In this document: positions 18,625-27,862 of the stretch, piece after piece
Numbering within the stretch: the first letter of the stretch is position 1
Layout of the letters: every line of letters starts with the position of its first letter
NCBI GenBank assembly: GCA_021793405.1
Contig: JAJYSV010000011.1
Coordinates: 24,199-88,198, forward strand
DNA: 64,000 bases
Source of the DNA: Acidobacteriota bacterium
GTDB lineage: Bacteria > Acidobacteriota > Terriglobia > Terriglobales > Acidobacteriaceae
Reading direction: 5' to 3'
Position numbers and translations under genes: made by a program
The notes under the pieces: model-generated
The model's input: only the letters and a program-made list of their open reading frames with translations
What the model was told of the DNA's origin: nothing
The model's database searches: none

Positions 18625-19541
18625 GTGACCTGCCCATCCGCTCCATGACTGGCTTTGCGCGCATTACAGCAACCGCAGTCGCCAACATCGACTTTGTGTT
18701 AACGGTGAAGAGCGTTAACCACCGCTACCTGGATTTGCAGTTTTTTCTGCCTGGTGGCATGGACGCACTCGAAATGCTGTGGCGCAAAACCATTAAGGAA
18801 CATGTGGTCCGCGGGCATGTCGAAGTGCGTCTGTCGGTGCATCGAGACAACGCGGCGCCAGTGCCTCAATACAATTCTGCCATCATCCAAGCGTACGTGG
18901 ATGCCTTTCGAGCTGCCTCCCGCGAGCATAAGTTGAGGGGAGCGCAGCCGGACTTGAACGCCGCCCTGCGTCTTCCTGGCGTGTGGTCGATGGAAACCGC
19001 CCGTCCCGAGGAAGTAGAGCTGGCTGGCATCGAACTCGCAGCCGCAGCCGCCATGGTGCCAGCCATGGAAAGCTTGAACGCGATGCGCGCGCAGGAAGGC
19101 CAAGCACTGGCTGCGGAACTGGAGCGTACCCTGGGGCGCCTGCGGGAGCACGTGGATGAGCTGGCCAGCTTGCGCGCGGGCATGCAACTGGCACAAACCG
19201 AGCGACTCGAACAGAAAATGCGCGAAATGCTTGGCGACTCGTTCGCTCTGGATCGGGACCGCATCCTGCAGGAGGCCGCTCTGCTGGCCGAGCGCAGCGA
19301 TGTGGAAGAAGAACTGGCCCGGCTTCGCGCCCACATCGACCAATTTCTTCGCCTGTTGCAGCAGGGAGGCGAACTGGGAAAGAAGCTCGATTTTCTGCTG
19401 CAGGAAATGACCCGCGAAGCCAACACGACGCTTTCCAAGACCGGAAGCATCGCCACCCGGAGCCTGAACATTACGGAGTTGGGCCTGGCGATGAAGTCGG
19501 AAATCGAAAAGACACGCGAGCAGGTCCAGAATCTCGAGTAG
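18621..19541 (+). CDS. yicC: YicC-family endoribonuclease
   Basis: This 306-residue protein starts in the ATGA overlap with the ABC exporter. It has the N-terminal YicC motif 'RSMTGFARI' with 'VKSVNHRYLDLQFFLP', a central coiled-coil-rich section (about 120-240), and the C-terminal DUF1732 block GKKLDFLLQEMTREANTTLS and 'KTGSIATRSLNITELGLAMKSEIEKTREQVQNLE'-type text. In E. coli YicC is a hexameric RNase tied to small-RNA turnover. It is very often linked to gmk, as here, 45 bases upstream. Confidence 0.93.
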   Translation: MSDLPIRSMTGFARITATAVANIDFVLTVKSVNHRYLDLQFFLPGGMDALEMLWRKTIKEHVVRGHVEVRLSVHRDNAAPVPQYNSAIIQAYVDAFRAASREHKLRGAQPDLNAALRLPGVWSMETARPEEVELAGIELAAAAAMVPAMESLNAMRAQEGQALAAELERTLGRLREHVDELASLRAGMQLAQTERLEQKMREMLGDSFALDRDRILQEAALLAERSDVEEELARLRAHIDQFLRLLQQGGELGKKLDFLLQEMTREANTTLSKTGSIATRSLNITELGLAMKSEIEKTREQVQNLE

Positions 19542-19586
19542 TCTTGAAACAATCCATTCTGTTGTATCTCAGGAGATTCCCTGCAC

Positions 19587-20294
19587 GTGGCAGGACTTTT
19601 ATTTATTCTTTCCGCGCCCTCCGGTTCGGGAAAATCCACGCTGGTGAGCCAGCTACGTTCCATGGTTCCGAACCTGGATTTCTCTGTGTCCTGGACCACG
19701 CGCGCGCCGCGCGGATCGGAACAGGAAGGCCGCGAATATCACTTCATCCATCGCGAAGAGTTTCAGCGGATGATCGCAGCCAATGATTTTCTAGAACATG
19801 CCGACGTGTTCGGGAACTACTATGGCACAGCCAGGACCAGCCTGGCGCAGGCGGCAGCGCGCGGCAACGATCTGCTGCTCGACATTGACGTGCAGGGTGC
19901 GGCACAGGTGCGGCGAAACATGCCGCAAGCGGTCAGCATCTTTATTCTTCCTCCCAATCCGGATGTCCTGGAACGGCGGCTCCGCAACCGCAGCCGTGCG
20001 GAAGGCGGCGTCGATGAATCCGTCGTCCAGAAACGGCTTGCCACCGCCCGTCAGGAAATAGAAAAGTATCACGAGTATCGCTATGTTCTGGTCAACGATG
20101 TTTTGGAAAGGGCGGCGGAGGAGTTGAGCGCGATCGTACTGGCCGAACGCAGCTACGCCGAAGCAAGGGAGGACGTCGGCCAACCGGAGAACCCGGAATT
20201 GCAACGCGCCAGAACCCTGGCTCGGCAATGCCTGCTGGAAAACTCTGCCGAACGGCTGCAACCAGTTCTGGCGTCTTTCGGTTTCTCCCTGTAA
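19587..20294 (+). CDS. gmk: guanylate kinase
   Basis: This enzyme phosphorylates GMP to GDP with ATP. The GTG start at 19587 puts the P-loop SAPSGSGKST at residues 9-18, as in the family. GMP-binding landmarks follow: SWTTRAPRGSEQEGREYHF and 'FLEHADVFGNYYGT', then LLLDIDVQGAAQVRRNMP and 'VFILPP'-like text. It has 235 residues, about 25 more than E. coli Gmk because of an extended C-terminus ('AEAREDVGQPENPELQ' onward). It lies between yicC and rpoZ, a common arrangement. Confidence 0.96.
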   Translation: MAGLLFILSAPSGSGKSTLVSQLRSMVPNLDFSVSWTTRAPRGSEQEGREYHFIHREEFQRMIAANDFLEHADVFGNYYGTARTSLAQAAARGNDLLLDIDVQGAAQVRRNMPQAVSIFILPPNPDVLERRLRNRSRAEGGVDESVVQKRLATARQEIEKYHEYRYVLVNDVLERAAEELSAIVLAERSYAEAREDVGQPENPELQRARTLARQCLLENSAERLQPVLASFGFSL

Positions 20295-20371
20295 GCTGGA
20301 CTTACTCTGCACCTGTCCTAGATTGCATCCGAAGCAGCAGCCGGCTCAGCCGCATTGCAGGAGGTCGCACC

Positions 20372-20605
20372 ATGGAAGAACTTGCTGTTACAGAAAGTAA
20401 ATATAGAGCGGTCCACGTAGCCGCCCGTCGCGCGCGACAGTTACAGTCCGGATCGAGCCCGATGGTTCCCAACCGTTCCACCAAGGCCGTCCGCATCGCG
20501 CAAGATGAATTGCAGGCGGGCCTGATCAGCTATATCGTCCCGGAAGGTCCCTCTCGGAAAGAGATGGGGTTGCCTGCGGGCTATACTCCGATTTTGCACA
20601 CATAA
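20372..20605 (+). CDS. rpoZ: RNA polymerase omega subunit
   Basis: This 77-residue protein has an ATG at 20372, eight bases after a strong SD (caggaggt). 'SKYRAVHVAARRARQLQSG' is the conserved helix with which omega clamps the beta-prime C-terminus; the rest ('STKAVRIAQDELQAGLISY') fits the short bacterial form. It assists beta-prime folding and RNAP assembly. The gene sits between gmk and coaBC, which supports the call; the longer frame back to 20228 overlaps gmk and is rejected. Confidence 0.93.
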   Translation: MEELAVTESKYRAVHVAARRARQLQSGSSPMVPNRSTKAVRIAQDELQAGLISYIVPEGPSRKEMGLPAGYTPILHT

Positions 20606-20702
20606 AAGCCCTTGGCGCACCGGCGAAAGCCGGACGCTGAAGTTGGTTTGCGCCGCTTGGCGAAAAGGCAACGAACTCGCAGCCAGAGGTAGAATCAGAC
20701 CT

Positions 20703-21947
20703 ATGAAGGTCACGGTCGGCGTTACCGGAGGGATTGCCGCCTATAAAGCGGCGGAGCTGGTGCGAGCGCTGCAGCAGCAGGCGCTCGATGTGCATGTCGT
20801 GATGACTGCGGCAGCGCAGCAGTTCATTACACCGTTGACCTTTGCGGGCATCACTGGCCATCGCGTCATCACTGGCTTGTGGGACAGCGACGGCCAGGTC
20901 CCCAACGCGAATTCCGCCATCGAACACATTTCCGAAGCGCAATCGACCGAAGCCCTGATCATCGCGCCCGCCACCGCGGACATCCTAGCCCGGCTGGCGC
21001 ACGGCATGGCCGACGATTTCCTGACCACCATGGCGCTGGCCACTCCCGCGCCTCTGATTCTTGCTCCCGCCATGAACGTGCAAATGTGGGAGAACCCTGC
21101 CACGCAGGCCAATCTTGAGATCCTGCGCCAACGCGGCGCAACGATTGTTGCGCCGGAAAGCGGTTACCTGGCCTGCGGCATGCTTGGCGAAGGTCGCATG
21201 GCAAAGATCGAGGACCTGGTACGCACTATTCTGGATGTTCTGCACCATCGTCATGACATGGCCAACGAAATTGTCCTGGTAACAGCGGGCGGCACGCGCG
21301 AGCCGATCGACCCGGTGCGGTACATCGGCAATCGATCCAGCGGCAAGATGGGCTACGCGCTCGCCGAGGCGGCATTGTTCCGCGGCGCTCGCGTGATCTT
21401 AATCAGCGCGCCGACACGCCTGAATCCTCCATCCGGCTGCAAGTTCGTTTCCATTACCACCGCAGAGGAAATGCGGCAGGCCGTGCTGAAGCATCTCCCG
21501 GAAGCAACCCTGGTGATGAAGGCGGCGGCAGTCGCGGATTACCGGCCGCGCCTTCGTGCGGAGCAGAAGATTAAGCGCACTGGCCCAATTACCATCGAGT
21601 TGGAACCCACGGAAGACATCCTGGCTGAGATCAGTAGCCTCCGCAAACCCGGTACATTAGTCATTGGGTTTGCCGCGGAAACGGAACGACCGCTGGAGCA
21701 CGCCCGCAACAAGCTGGCCCGCAAAGGCGTCGACGCGATTGTGCTCAACGACGTAGCCCGTCCGCACATTGGCTTCGACTCCGATCGCAATGCTGTCACT
21801 TTTCTTACATCCACATCATCGCAGGAACTGCCGGAGATGCCGAAGCGGATGCTGGCCGATCGCATTCTGGATGAAGCCCTGCGATTGCACCGGCCGAGTC
21901 AAGTCATGGCCGAAATGAACGCAGTTTCCGTCCTCGCCAACCGCTAG
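20703..21947 (+). CDS. coaBC: bifunctional phosphopantothenoylcysteine decarboxylase/synthetase
   Basis: This enzyme carries out two steps of coenzyme A synthesis: CTP-dependent joining of cysteine to 4'-phosphopantothenate (CoaB), then FMN-dependent decarboxylation (CoaC). The start at 20703 (MKVTVGVTGGIAAYKAAEL, 414 residues) matches the flavoprotein N-terminus. CoaC landmarks are the active His in AIEHISEAQS, PAMNVQMWENPA, and the cysteine lid SGYLACGMLGEGRMA. CoaB begins near residue 190 with VTAGGTREPIDPVRYIGNRSSGKMG, followed by 'KAAAVADYRP' and the lysine-rich K-I-K-R segment. It lies 97 bases after rpoZ in the same run. Confidence 0.96.
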   Translation: MKVTVGVTGGIAAYKAAELVRALQQQALDVHVVMTAAAQQFITPLTFAGITGHRVITGLWDSDGQVPNANSAIEHISEAQSTEALIIAPATADILARLAHGMADDFLTTMALATPAPLILAPAMNVQMWENPATQANLEILRQRGATIVAPESGYLACGMLGEGRMAKIEDLVRTILDVLHHRHDMANEIVLVTAGGTREPIDPVRYIGNRSSGKMGYALAEAALFRGARVILISAPTRLNPPSGCKFVSITTAEEMRQAVLKHLPEATLVMKAAAVADYRPRLRAEQKIKRTGPITIELEPTEDILAEISSLRKPGTLVIGFAAETERPLEHARNKLARKGVDAIVLNDVARPHIGFDSDRNAVTFLTSTSSQELPEMPKRMLADRILDEALRLHRPSQVMAEMNAVSVLANR

Positions 21948-21972
21948 AGTTTCCGGCACCGATCTTCCATCC

Positions 21973-22815
21973 ATGAAAACGCCTCTCTCCGCAGAACAGC
22001 GCCATCAACTCGCCACCGTACTCGCCTATTGCCGGGAGATGGGCGGAGTTGATTTTTATCGCGGCGAGCACGACCTATCGGCGCAGGCTCCCGGTGGAAT
22101 TCCATCGCTGCCGGAAATGAATTCTGCACCCAATCCTTTACCCCTTGAGACGCTGCCCATCATGCCGCCCAAATCCAGTCTTCTCGTGTCGCCCGTAGCC
22201 ATCGATTTTTCCTCGCCTGCCATCACGCCCGAGGCCCGTGTCGCGGCACTCGCAGCCATTCGCCAGGAAATTGGAGACTGCACGCGCTGCCAGCTTGCAT
22301 TCGAAGGGCGTCACAAGATTGTCTTCGGCGACGGCGATCCAAATGCCGAATTGCTCTTCGTCGGCGAAGGCCCCGGAGCGGACGAAGACGCGCAGGGCAT
22401 CCCCTTTGTCGGCCGCGCCGGGCAGCTGCTGAATAACATGATCACGGCGATGGGCCTGAGCCGCCAGCGCGTCTATATTGCGAACATCGTGAAATGCCGG
22501 CCGCCGAAGAATCGTGTACCCGAGCCGGTCGAAGCAAACACCTGTACCCAATTTCTATTTCAGCAAATTGGCGTCGTGCGTCCCAAGCTCATCGTCGCGC
22601 TGGGAGCGACCGCAGCTACCTATCTGCTAGGCACCAAGGCCTCGCTTTCCGTACTGCGCGGAAAGGTGCATGATTGCATGGGGACGAAGTTGATTGTCAC
22701 CTACCACCCGGCTTATCTGCTGCGCGATCCGCGGCAGAAAGCGGAAACATGGAAGGACCTGCAACAGGCCATGAAATTTCTCAACCTGGCACCGCCCAAA
22801 CGCGGTGAAAGCTGA
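21973..22815 (+). CDS. uracil-DNA glycosylase, family 4 type (Fe-S)
   Basis: This 280-residue enzyme removes uracil from DNA. After a variable N-terminus (about 1-90, Pro-rich) the catalytic domain shows motif [21 protein letters not shown], then [20 protein letters not shown], '[11 protein letters not shown]' and the C-terminal motif [11 protein letters not shown] with its conserved His. Cysteines in CTRCQL, VKCRPP and ANTC give the four ligands expected for the [4Fe-4S] cluster of family 4 UDGs. It follows coaBC by 25 bases and is probably in the same transcript. Because dcd in this window makes dUTP, uracil repair is a sensible housekeeping companion, but no direct link is implied. Confidence 0.9.
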   Translation: MKTPLSAEQRHQLATVLAYCREMGGVDFYRGEHDLSAQAPGGIPSLPEMNSAPNPLPLETLPIMPPKSSLLVSPVAIDFSSPAITPEARVAALAAIRQEIGDCTRCQLAFEGRHKIVFGDGDPNAELLFVGEGPGADEDAQGIPFVGRAGQLLNNMITAMGLSRQRVYIANIVKCRPPKNRVPEPVEANTCTQFLFQQIGVVRPKLIVALGATAATYLLGTKASLSVLRGKVHDCMGTKLIVTYHPAYLLRDPRQKAETWKDLQQAMKFLNLAPPKRGES

Positions 22816-22881
22816 ATCCTGAAGAGGCTGTAGTCGACATTGGCGCGGCGACTGCATCTTAAAAAATGACGAGGAGAAAAA

Positions 22882-23565
22882 ATGTCGCAGCATACCCAAT
22901 TGCAGGCCGCCGACGGCCACAAGCTTGATGCCTACATCGCACAGCCGACAGGCGAACCCAAGGCTGGAATTGTAGTTTTGCAGGAAATCTTCGGTGTCAA
23001 CGCGCACATCCGTTCGGTCGCCGACGGATTCGCCCGCGCCGGATATCTGACCATCGCGCCGGCACTGTTTGATCGCGCTCAGCGCGATGTGGAACTGCCG
23101 TATGACCCCGAAGGCGGCAAACAGGGCATGCAGATCGTGCAGCGCATTCCGATCGATCAAACGCTGGCCGACATTGCCGCGGCCATCCAATACCTACGCG
23201 AGCACGGCGCGCGCAAAGTAGGTGTCGTCGGCTACTGCTGGGGCGGCACGCTGGCCTGGGTCAGCAATACACGTCTCCATCCCGATGCGACTGTCTCGTA
23301 TTATCCCGGCGGAATTCAAAATTACATCCACGAAAAATCCACCTGCCCAGCCATCTTTCACTTCGGCCTCGAGGACAATCACATTCCGCAAAGCGTGGTG
23401 GAACAGGTGCGGCACGAGTATCCAGGCTTCTCCGTCTTCACCTATCCGGGAGCCGGACATGCCTTCAACCGCGATATAGGCGCCAGCTACAACCCGGCCG
23501 CCGCCAAGCTGGCGCTGCAACGAACCCTGGCACATTTCGATGAGTACCTGGTGGCCGCGCGCTAG
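22882..23565 (+). CDS. dienelactone hydrolase family protein
   Basis: This 227-residue cytoplasmic alpha/beta hydrolase has no signal peptide. The ATG at 22882 follows SD gaggag. The nucleophile is a cysteine in VGYCWGGTLAW, as in true dienelactone hydrolases. The acid is probably Asp in 'FGLEDNHIP', and the His is in YPGAGHAFNRD. 'VVLQEIFGVNAHIRSVADGFARAGY' is the family's oxyanion and N-terminal block. In aromatic degradation DLH opens 4-carboxymethylenebutenolide; with no catechol genes around, the actual substrate is unknown. It lies between udg and priA. Confidence 0.88.
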   Translation: MSQHTQLQAADGHKLDAYIAQPTGEPKAGIVVLQEIFGVNAHIRSVADGFARAGYLTIAPALFDRAQRDVELPYDPEGGKQGMQIVQRIPIDQTLADIAAAIQYLREHGARKVGVVGYCWGGTLAWVSNTRLHPDATVSYYPGGIQNYIHEKSTCPAIFHFGLEDNHIPQSVVEQVRHEYPGFSVFTYPGAGHAFNRDIGASYNPAAAKLALQRTLAHFDEYLVAAR

Positions 23566-23640
23566 AAAATATTATGCGGGCGGGGTGAACAATTCGAGCG
23601 ATGTCATGACGCGTCGTCCCCATCGTGATACAGATTCCTT

Positions 23641-26130
23641 ATGAGGTTTTCCTGTGACGTCGCGTTGCCCGTGCCGGTGGATCGCGTGTTCACGTACTCC
23701 AGTGACGGCGCATCGCCCGTTGTAGGCGGGCGCGTTCTCGTTCCCTTCCGGCGCGAGCAACTCCAGGGCGTTGTCGTTGCGCTGCACGATCAGGCCGCGG
23801 TTACCGCCGATGCTTCCACAGCAAAGATCCGTCCAATCCTGCGCGTGCTCGATCAAGAGCCAGTACTCTCTGAACATCTTCTGCAGCTAGGTCAGTGGCT
23901 TGCCGAATACTACCTCGCTCCGCTGGGAGAAGTATTGCGCACCATGCTTCCGCTGAGCGCTGAGGTGCGGCGGGAGACAGCGTATTCCATCACTGGCCGT
24001 GGCACTGCGGCCCTCGAAGCTCCGCAGCAACAATCGCTCAATGCGAATGCTACAGAACAAGCCGAACATGTGGTGCTGGCCTTTCTCGCCGAGCATGGCC
24101 AGTCGCGCGCTGCTACGCTACGAAGCAAGACCTCCGCCAGCACCGCCATGCTGCATCAACTGGTCTCCAAGCGCATGATTGAACGCGAATCCACGGCCAT
24201 AGCGCGTGAACAGCGCACGACGGTTCGCATTGCCATTCTGGTACCCGATGCGCGATTGCCGAGGCTAAACGAAAATCAGCAGCGTTTGCTGGCGGAGCTG
24301 GCCAGCGCGGGCGGACGTCTGCCCGTCACGGAAATCCGGCAACTTTCCTTGCCAGATTCCACGCTGGGCACACTGGTCCGGCGCGAACTGGTGCGCATCG
24401 AAGAGATGCCCGCTGAAGACGCCCTCGGCGGCTTCGCTCTCTCAGGTGACCTCCCGTCCTCCTCGGTTCCGGTTGAGGCCATGCTGAACGACGCGCAGCG
24501 CGAAACCATGTTGCAGATTGCCGCCAGCGTCCGCTCCAGAAAATTCCAACCGTTTCTGCTGCATGGTGTCACCGGCTCCGGCAAAACAGCCGTCTACATC
24601 GCGGCTATGCGCCGCGCCCTGGATGCCGGATTGTCGAGCCTATTGCTGGTGCCGGAAATTGGACTCACACCGGCGATGCTGGCACAGTTGCGATTCACCT
24701 TCGGCGATCAAGTTGCGCTTCTTCACTCCGCGCTGACCGGTTCCGAACGCACCGCGCAATGGCACCGCATCCGCCGCGGCGAAGCCCATGTGGTCGTCGG
24801 CACGCGCTCGGCCGTCTTCGCGCCCATTGCCGACCTTGCGCTTATCGTCATCGACGAGGAACACGATACTTCCTACAAGCAGGCGGAACTGCCGCGCTAC
24901 CATGCACGCGATGTCGCGGTGATGCGCGCCAAGCTGGCGGGCGCGACCATTATCCTCGGCTCGGCCACGCCTTCGCTCGAATCGTGGGCCAACGCCCAGC
25001 GCGGAAAATATTCTCTGCTCACGTTGAAACAGCGCGTCGGCAACCGTCCGTTGCCGGAAGTTTCTCTGATCGACATGCGCCAGGAGTTTGCCGAAACCGG
25101 GCAGGATCCCCTGCTTTCGCGCGGGATGATGCAAGAGATCGAAGCGACACTGGGGCGCGGGGAGCAGGCCATGCTGCTGTTGAATCGGCGCGGTTATTCC
25201 TTTGTAGTGATGTGCCGGGCCTGCGGGGAAAAGTTGGAATGTGAGAACTGCGCCATCGCATTGACCCATCACAAGTCCGCCGCGGAAGACGATTTGCGCT
25301 CGCCCGTCCATCAACGCATGGAGTGCCACTACTGCGGCTTTCGCCGCACCGTTCCCAAACTTTGCCCGAAGTGCGAGAGCGAGCATCTCTACTTTTTTGG
25401 CGTGGGATCGCAGCAGGGTGAAGAGCGGTTGCAGGAATTATTTCCGCACGCCCGCATTGCCCGCATGGATCGCGACACCATGCGCCATCATCGCGACTAT
25501 GAACGCATTCTCGCCCGCCTGCACAGCGGCGAAGTCAATCTGCTGGTCGGCACGCAGATGATCGCCAAGGGCCATGACATCCACGGCGTCACCTTGGTCG
25601 GCGTGCTCGGCGTCGATCATGCGCTCAGCCTGCCCGACTTCCGCTCCGCCGAGCGCGTTTTTCAACTTCTCACACAAGTCGCTGGTCGTGCCGGGCGTGG
25701 CGAGTTGCCGGGACGCGTGCTGGTGCAGACGCACCACATGGACCACTACGCCATCCGTTCCGCCGCCGAGCATAACTACCTCGGTTTCGTCGAACAGGAA
25801 TTGCGTTATCGCCGCTTGCTGCACTATCCGCCCGCAGCCATGCTGACGAACATTTTGATCGGACACACCGATCCCGCGAAAGCCTCGCAGTGGGCCAGTC
25901 AAATCGGCCAGTGGTTTCAGATCCAGACATTTCCCGGTGTTCGCGTGCTGGGTCCGGCAGCCGCGCCGATCGCGCGCATCAAGCGCATCCATCGCTTTCA
26001 TCTGATTGTGAAAGCATCGTCTCGCAAACAACTCGCCGCCGCCGTGCGGCAGATGCTCGCCTTCGCCGATGCGGCGGAAATTCCCCGCCGCCAAATCATT
26101 GTGGATGTCGACGCCGTGCAACTGATGTAG
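23641..26130 (+). CDS. priA: primosomal replication restart helicase PriA
   Basis: This 3'-5' superfamily 2 helicase reloads the replisome at stalled forks. It has 829 residues. The N-terminal 3'-DNA-binding domain opens 'CDVALPVPVDRVFTY', a winged-helix-like section follows (about 130-260), and then the helicase core has Walker A GVTGSGKTAVY, DEEH box IVIDEEHDTSYKQ, LGSATPSLESWA, and 'VGTQMIAKGHDIHGVTLVGVL'. Eight cysteines in two zinc sites are present (CRACGEKLECENC and CHYCGFRRTVPKLCPKC), as required for primosome assembly. It is the last plus-strand gene of the run, stopping 14 bases before the convergent rapZ stop. Confidence 0.96.
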   Translation: MRFSCDVALPVPVDRVFTYSSDGASPVVGGRVLVPFRREQLQGVVVALHDQAAVTADASTAKIRPILRVLDQEPVLSEHLLQLGQWLAEYYLAPLGEVLRTMLPLSAEVRRETAYSITGRGTAALEAPQQQSLNANATEQAEHVVLAFLAEHGQSRAATLRSKTSASTAMLHQLVSKRMIERESTAIAREQRTTVRIAILVPDARLPRLNENQQRLLAELASAGGRLPVTEIRQLSLPDSTLGTLVRRELVRIEEMPAEDALGGFALSGDLPSSSVPVEAMLNDAQRETMLQIAASVRSRKFQPFLLHGVTGSGKTAVYIAAMRRALDAGLSSLLLVPEIGLTPAMLAQLRFTFGDQVALLHSALTGSERTAQWHRIRRGEAHVVVGTRSAVFAPIADLALIVIDEEHDTSYKQAELPRYHARDVAVMRAKLAGATIILGSATPSLESWANAQRGKYSLLTLKQRVGNRPLPEVSLIDMRQEFAETGQDPLLSRGMMQEIEATLGRGEQAMLLLNRRGYSFVVMCRACGEKLECENCAIALTHHKSAAEDDLRSPVHQRMECHYCGFRRTVPKLCPKCESEHLYFFGVGSQQGEERLQELFPHARIARMDRDTMRHHRDYERILARLHSGEVNLLVGTQMIAKGHDIHGVTLVGVLGVDHALSLPDFRSAERVFQLLTQVAGRAGRGELPGRVLVQTHHMDHYAIRSAAEHNYLGFVEQELRYRRLLHYPPAAMLTNILIGHTDPAKASQWASQIGQWFQIQTFPGVRVLGPAAAPIARIKRIHRFHLIVKASSRKQLAAAVRQMLAFADAAEIPRRQIIVDVDAVQLM

Positions 26131-26144
26131 GCACCACGTCGCTG

Positions 26145-27125
26145 CTATCGCGGCATATCGCGGTGGAGGCATTTCACCTGGTAGCCATCGGCCTGCAGCA
26201 GCGCCTGCATCCTTTCCGCGATCATCACCGAGCGATGCTGGCCCCCAGTGCAGCCAAACGCCACGCTCAGGTAGCTCTTGCCTTCCTGCACGTAATGCGG
26301 CAGCAGAAATACAAGCAAGTCGTGGACCTTCTGGATAAATTCCTTCGTCTCCGGGAACCGGTTGATATAGCGGACGACTTTCTGGTCCTGACCGGTCAGC
26401 GGGCGAAATTCCGGAATGAAGTGCGGGTTGGGCAGAAAGCGCACATCGAAGACCAAGTCAGCTTCCTGCGGCACGCCATTTTTGTAGCCGAAGCTGATCG
26501 AAGAAATCAGCAGATTCTTCTCGCCGCTCTCCGGCTGAAATAGACCATTGATGTGGGCACGCAGTTCGTGCACATTGAAATTCGTCGTATCGATGCACAC
26601 GTCCGCAATGTTCCGCAGCGGCTCCAGCAATTTCCGCTCCGACTGGATCGACCGCCGTATTGTGTCAATGCGGCCCAGCGGATGAGGGCGCCGCGTCTCG
26701 GAATACCGCCGCAGCAGCGCTTCGTCGGAAGCTTCCAGAAACAGCAGGCGCGTCGAAGTTGTTTGCCGCACTTTGCGCAATATCGCCGGGAAGTGATCGA
26801 GGTGCGAGCCCTCGCGCACATCCACCACCAGCGCCGCGCGGTTCGTCTCAGGAGATTGGCGGATAAGATCGGCAAACGCTGGGATCAAGTCGATCGGGAG
26901 GTTGTCGACGGAATAATATCCCAGATCTTCAAATGCCTTGAGCGCGGACAATTTTCCCGAACCTGACATTCCTGTCAAGATCACCAGTTCGTTGTCGCCC
27001 AAGGGTCGTTTTGCTTCGGGGCTGCGAACGCGCCTAGATGCGGGGGCAACTGCTCGCGACCGTTTCTCCGGGCCGGGCTTGGCGGGATTTTGCCTGGATG
27101 GTTTCTTGCCTGCAATGCGCGTCAT
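26145..27125 (-). CDS. rapZ: RNase adapter/nucleotide-binding protein RapZ, altered P-loop
   Basis: The 326 residues include a basic 45-residue N-terminal extension before the usual start of the fold. In E. coli RapZ binds GlcN6P and steers RNase E to GlmZ RNA. The first motif is GMSGSGKLSALKAFEDLG (residue 52 on): the Ser/Thr that normally follows the P-loop Lys is Leu59. The rest is conserved, including YYSVDNLP, 'VVDVREG', 'RRPHPL' and the C-terminal GCTGGQHRSVMIAERM. It lies at the end of the lpt-rpoN-hpf cluster, 110 bases after hpf, the canonical location; ptsN is missing from between them. Confidence 0.93.
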   Translation of the reverse strand: MTRIAGKKPSRQNPAKPGPEKRSRAVAPASRRVRSPEAKRPLGDNELVILTGMSGSGKLSALKAFEDLGYYSVDNLPIDLIPAFADLIRQSPETNRAALVVDVREGSHLDHFPAILRKVRQTTSTRLLFLEASDEALLRRYSETRRPHPLGRIDTIRRSIQSERKLLEPLRNIADVCIDTTNFNVHELRAHINGLFQPESGEKNLLISSISFGYKNGVPQEADLVFDVRFLPNPHFIPEFRPLTGQDQKVVRYINRFPETKEFIQKVHDLLVFLLPHYVQEGKSYLSVAFGCTGGQHRSVMIAERMQALLQADGYQVKCLHRDMPR

Positions 27126-27235
27126 CGATCTTCTTCAGCTCCGCGGCAGTTCTCTAGACAGATGCCTACGTGAACCAAGATTGTACGTTCAAACAGCGCC
27201 GCGGAGCCGCAGAATTTTGATGCGACGCTCGTTGA

Positions 27236-27817
27236 TCAAGAAACTTCCGTCAGCCGCACCAGGCCATCGCCCGTGCAATGTAGCACTTTTACATCCCCTG
27301 TAAGGTCGCGAAAGATGAATACCTGACGATTGAGAGACTCTGCCTCTTTGACCGCTTCTTCAATCGTCATCGGACGCGGGGCCATCGCTTCCGGAGCCGC
27401 TACAATATGCACCCCCGTCGACTTTCTCTTCTCCGGCACGGGGAGCCTGCCATTCCCGCGGACCGCGGGGGGCGTTTTCTGCTCCGAGGGAACAGCGGGT
27501 AACACAGTGCTGATGGGCTTGGCCTGGCGCTTCTTCTCTACCCTCGTTTTCCTGCGCCGAATCGCCTGCTTCTCCGTCTTCTCAAGTGCCGTTCGCAAGG
27601 CAATGGCCAGGTCTGGCGCCTCGGCCAGCCCCACCACGGTGTGTTGACGCGCAGACACGGTAATCTCCGCAGTCGAAAGATGCCGCTGAGAACTGAAAAT
27701 AATGCGCGCGGTGGCGCCACTACCCACGATCTTCTCGATGCGGGCCAAACCTTCGTCCGCCATCGCTCGCAGATTCTTCGTGATGGTTACGTTTCTGCCG
27801 GTGAGTTCGCAATCCAT
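27236..27817 (-). CDS. hpf: ribosome hibernation promoting factor, long form
   Basis: The 193-residue protein starts at 27817, just after SD gggagga. N-terminal residues 1-95 form the S30AE/YfiA domain ('ELTGRNVTITKNLRAMADEGLARIEKI') that blocks the decoding centre. A basic, Pro-rich linker (about 95-145) follows. The C-terminal dimerisation domain starts TIEEAVKEAESLNRQVFIFR and allows 100S ribosome formation by a single long HPF. The neighbours are rpoN (45 bases upstream) and rapZ, as in many diderms. Sigma-54-cluster placement suggests stationary-phase or nitrogen-linked expression, but no promoter was identified. Confidence 0.93.
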   Translation of the reverse strand: MDCELTGRNVTITKNLRAMADEGLARIEKIVGSGATARIIFSSQRHLSTAEITVSARQHTVVGLAEAPDLAIALRTALEKTEKQAIRRRKTRVEKKRQAKPISTVLPAVPSEQKTPPAVRGNGRLPVPEKRKSTGVHIVAAPEAMAPRPMTIEEAVKEAESLNRQVFIFRDLTGDVKVLHCTGDGLVRLTEVS

Positions 27818-27862
27818 TCGCTTCCTCCCTGACGTCAATTTTCCGGATAATCCCCTACTCCA

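Noticed and set aside
20614..20633. Small gaaa-loop hairpin between rpoZ and coaBC
   Set aside because: It has a five-base stem and no T-run; read-through of the operon is more likely than termination.
27139..27206. 9-base inverted arms around a 50-base spacer between rapZ and hpf
   Set aside because: The spacer is too long for a terminator, no T-run follows, and such short GC-rich arms can occur by chance.
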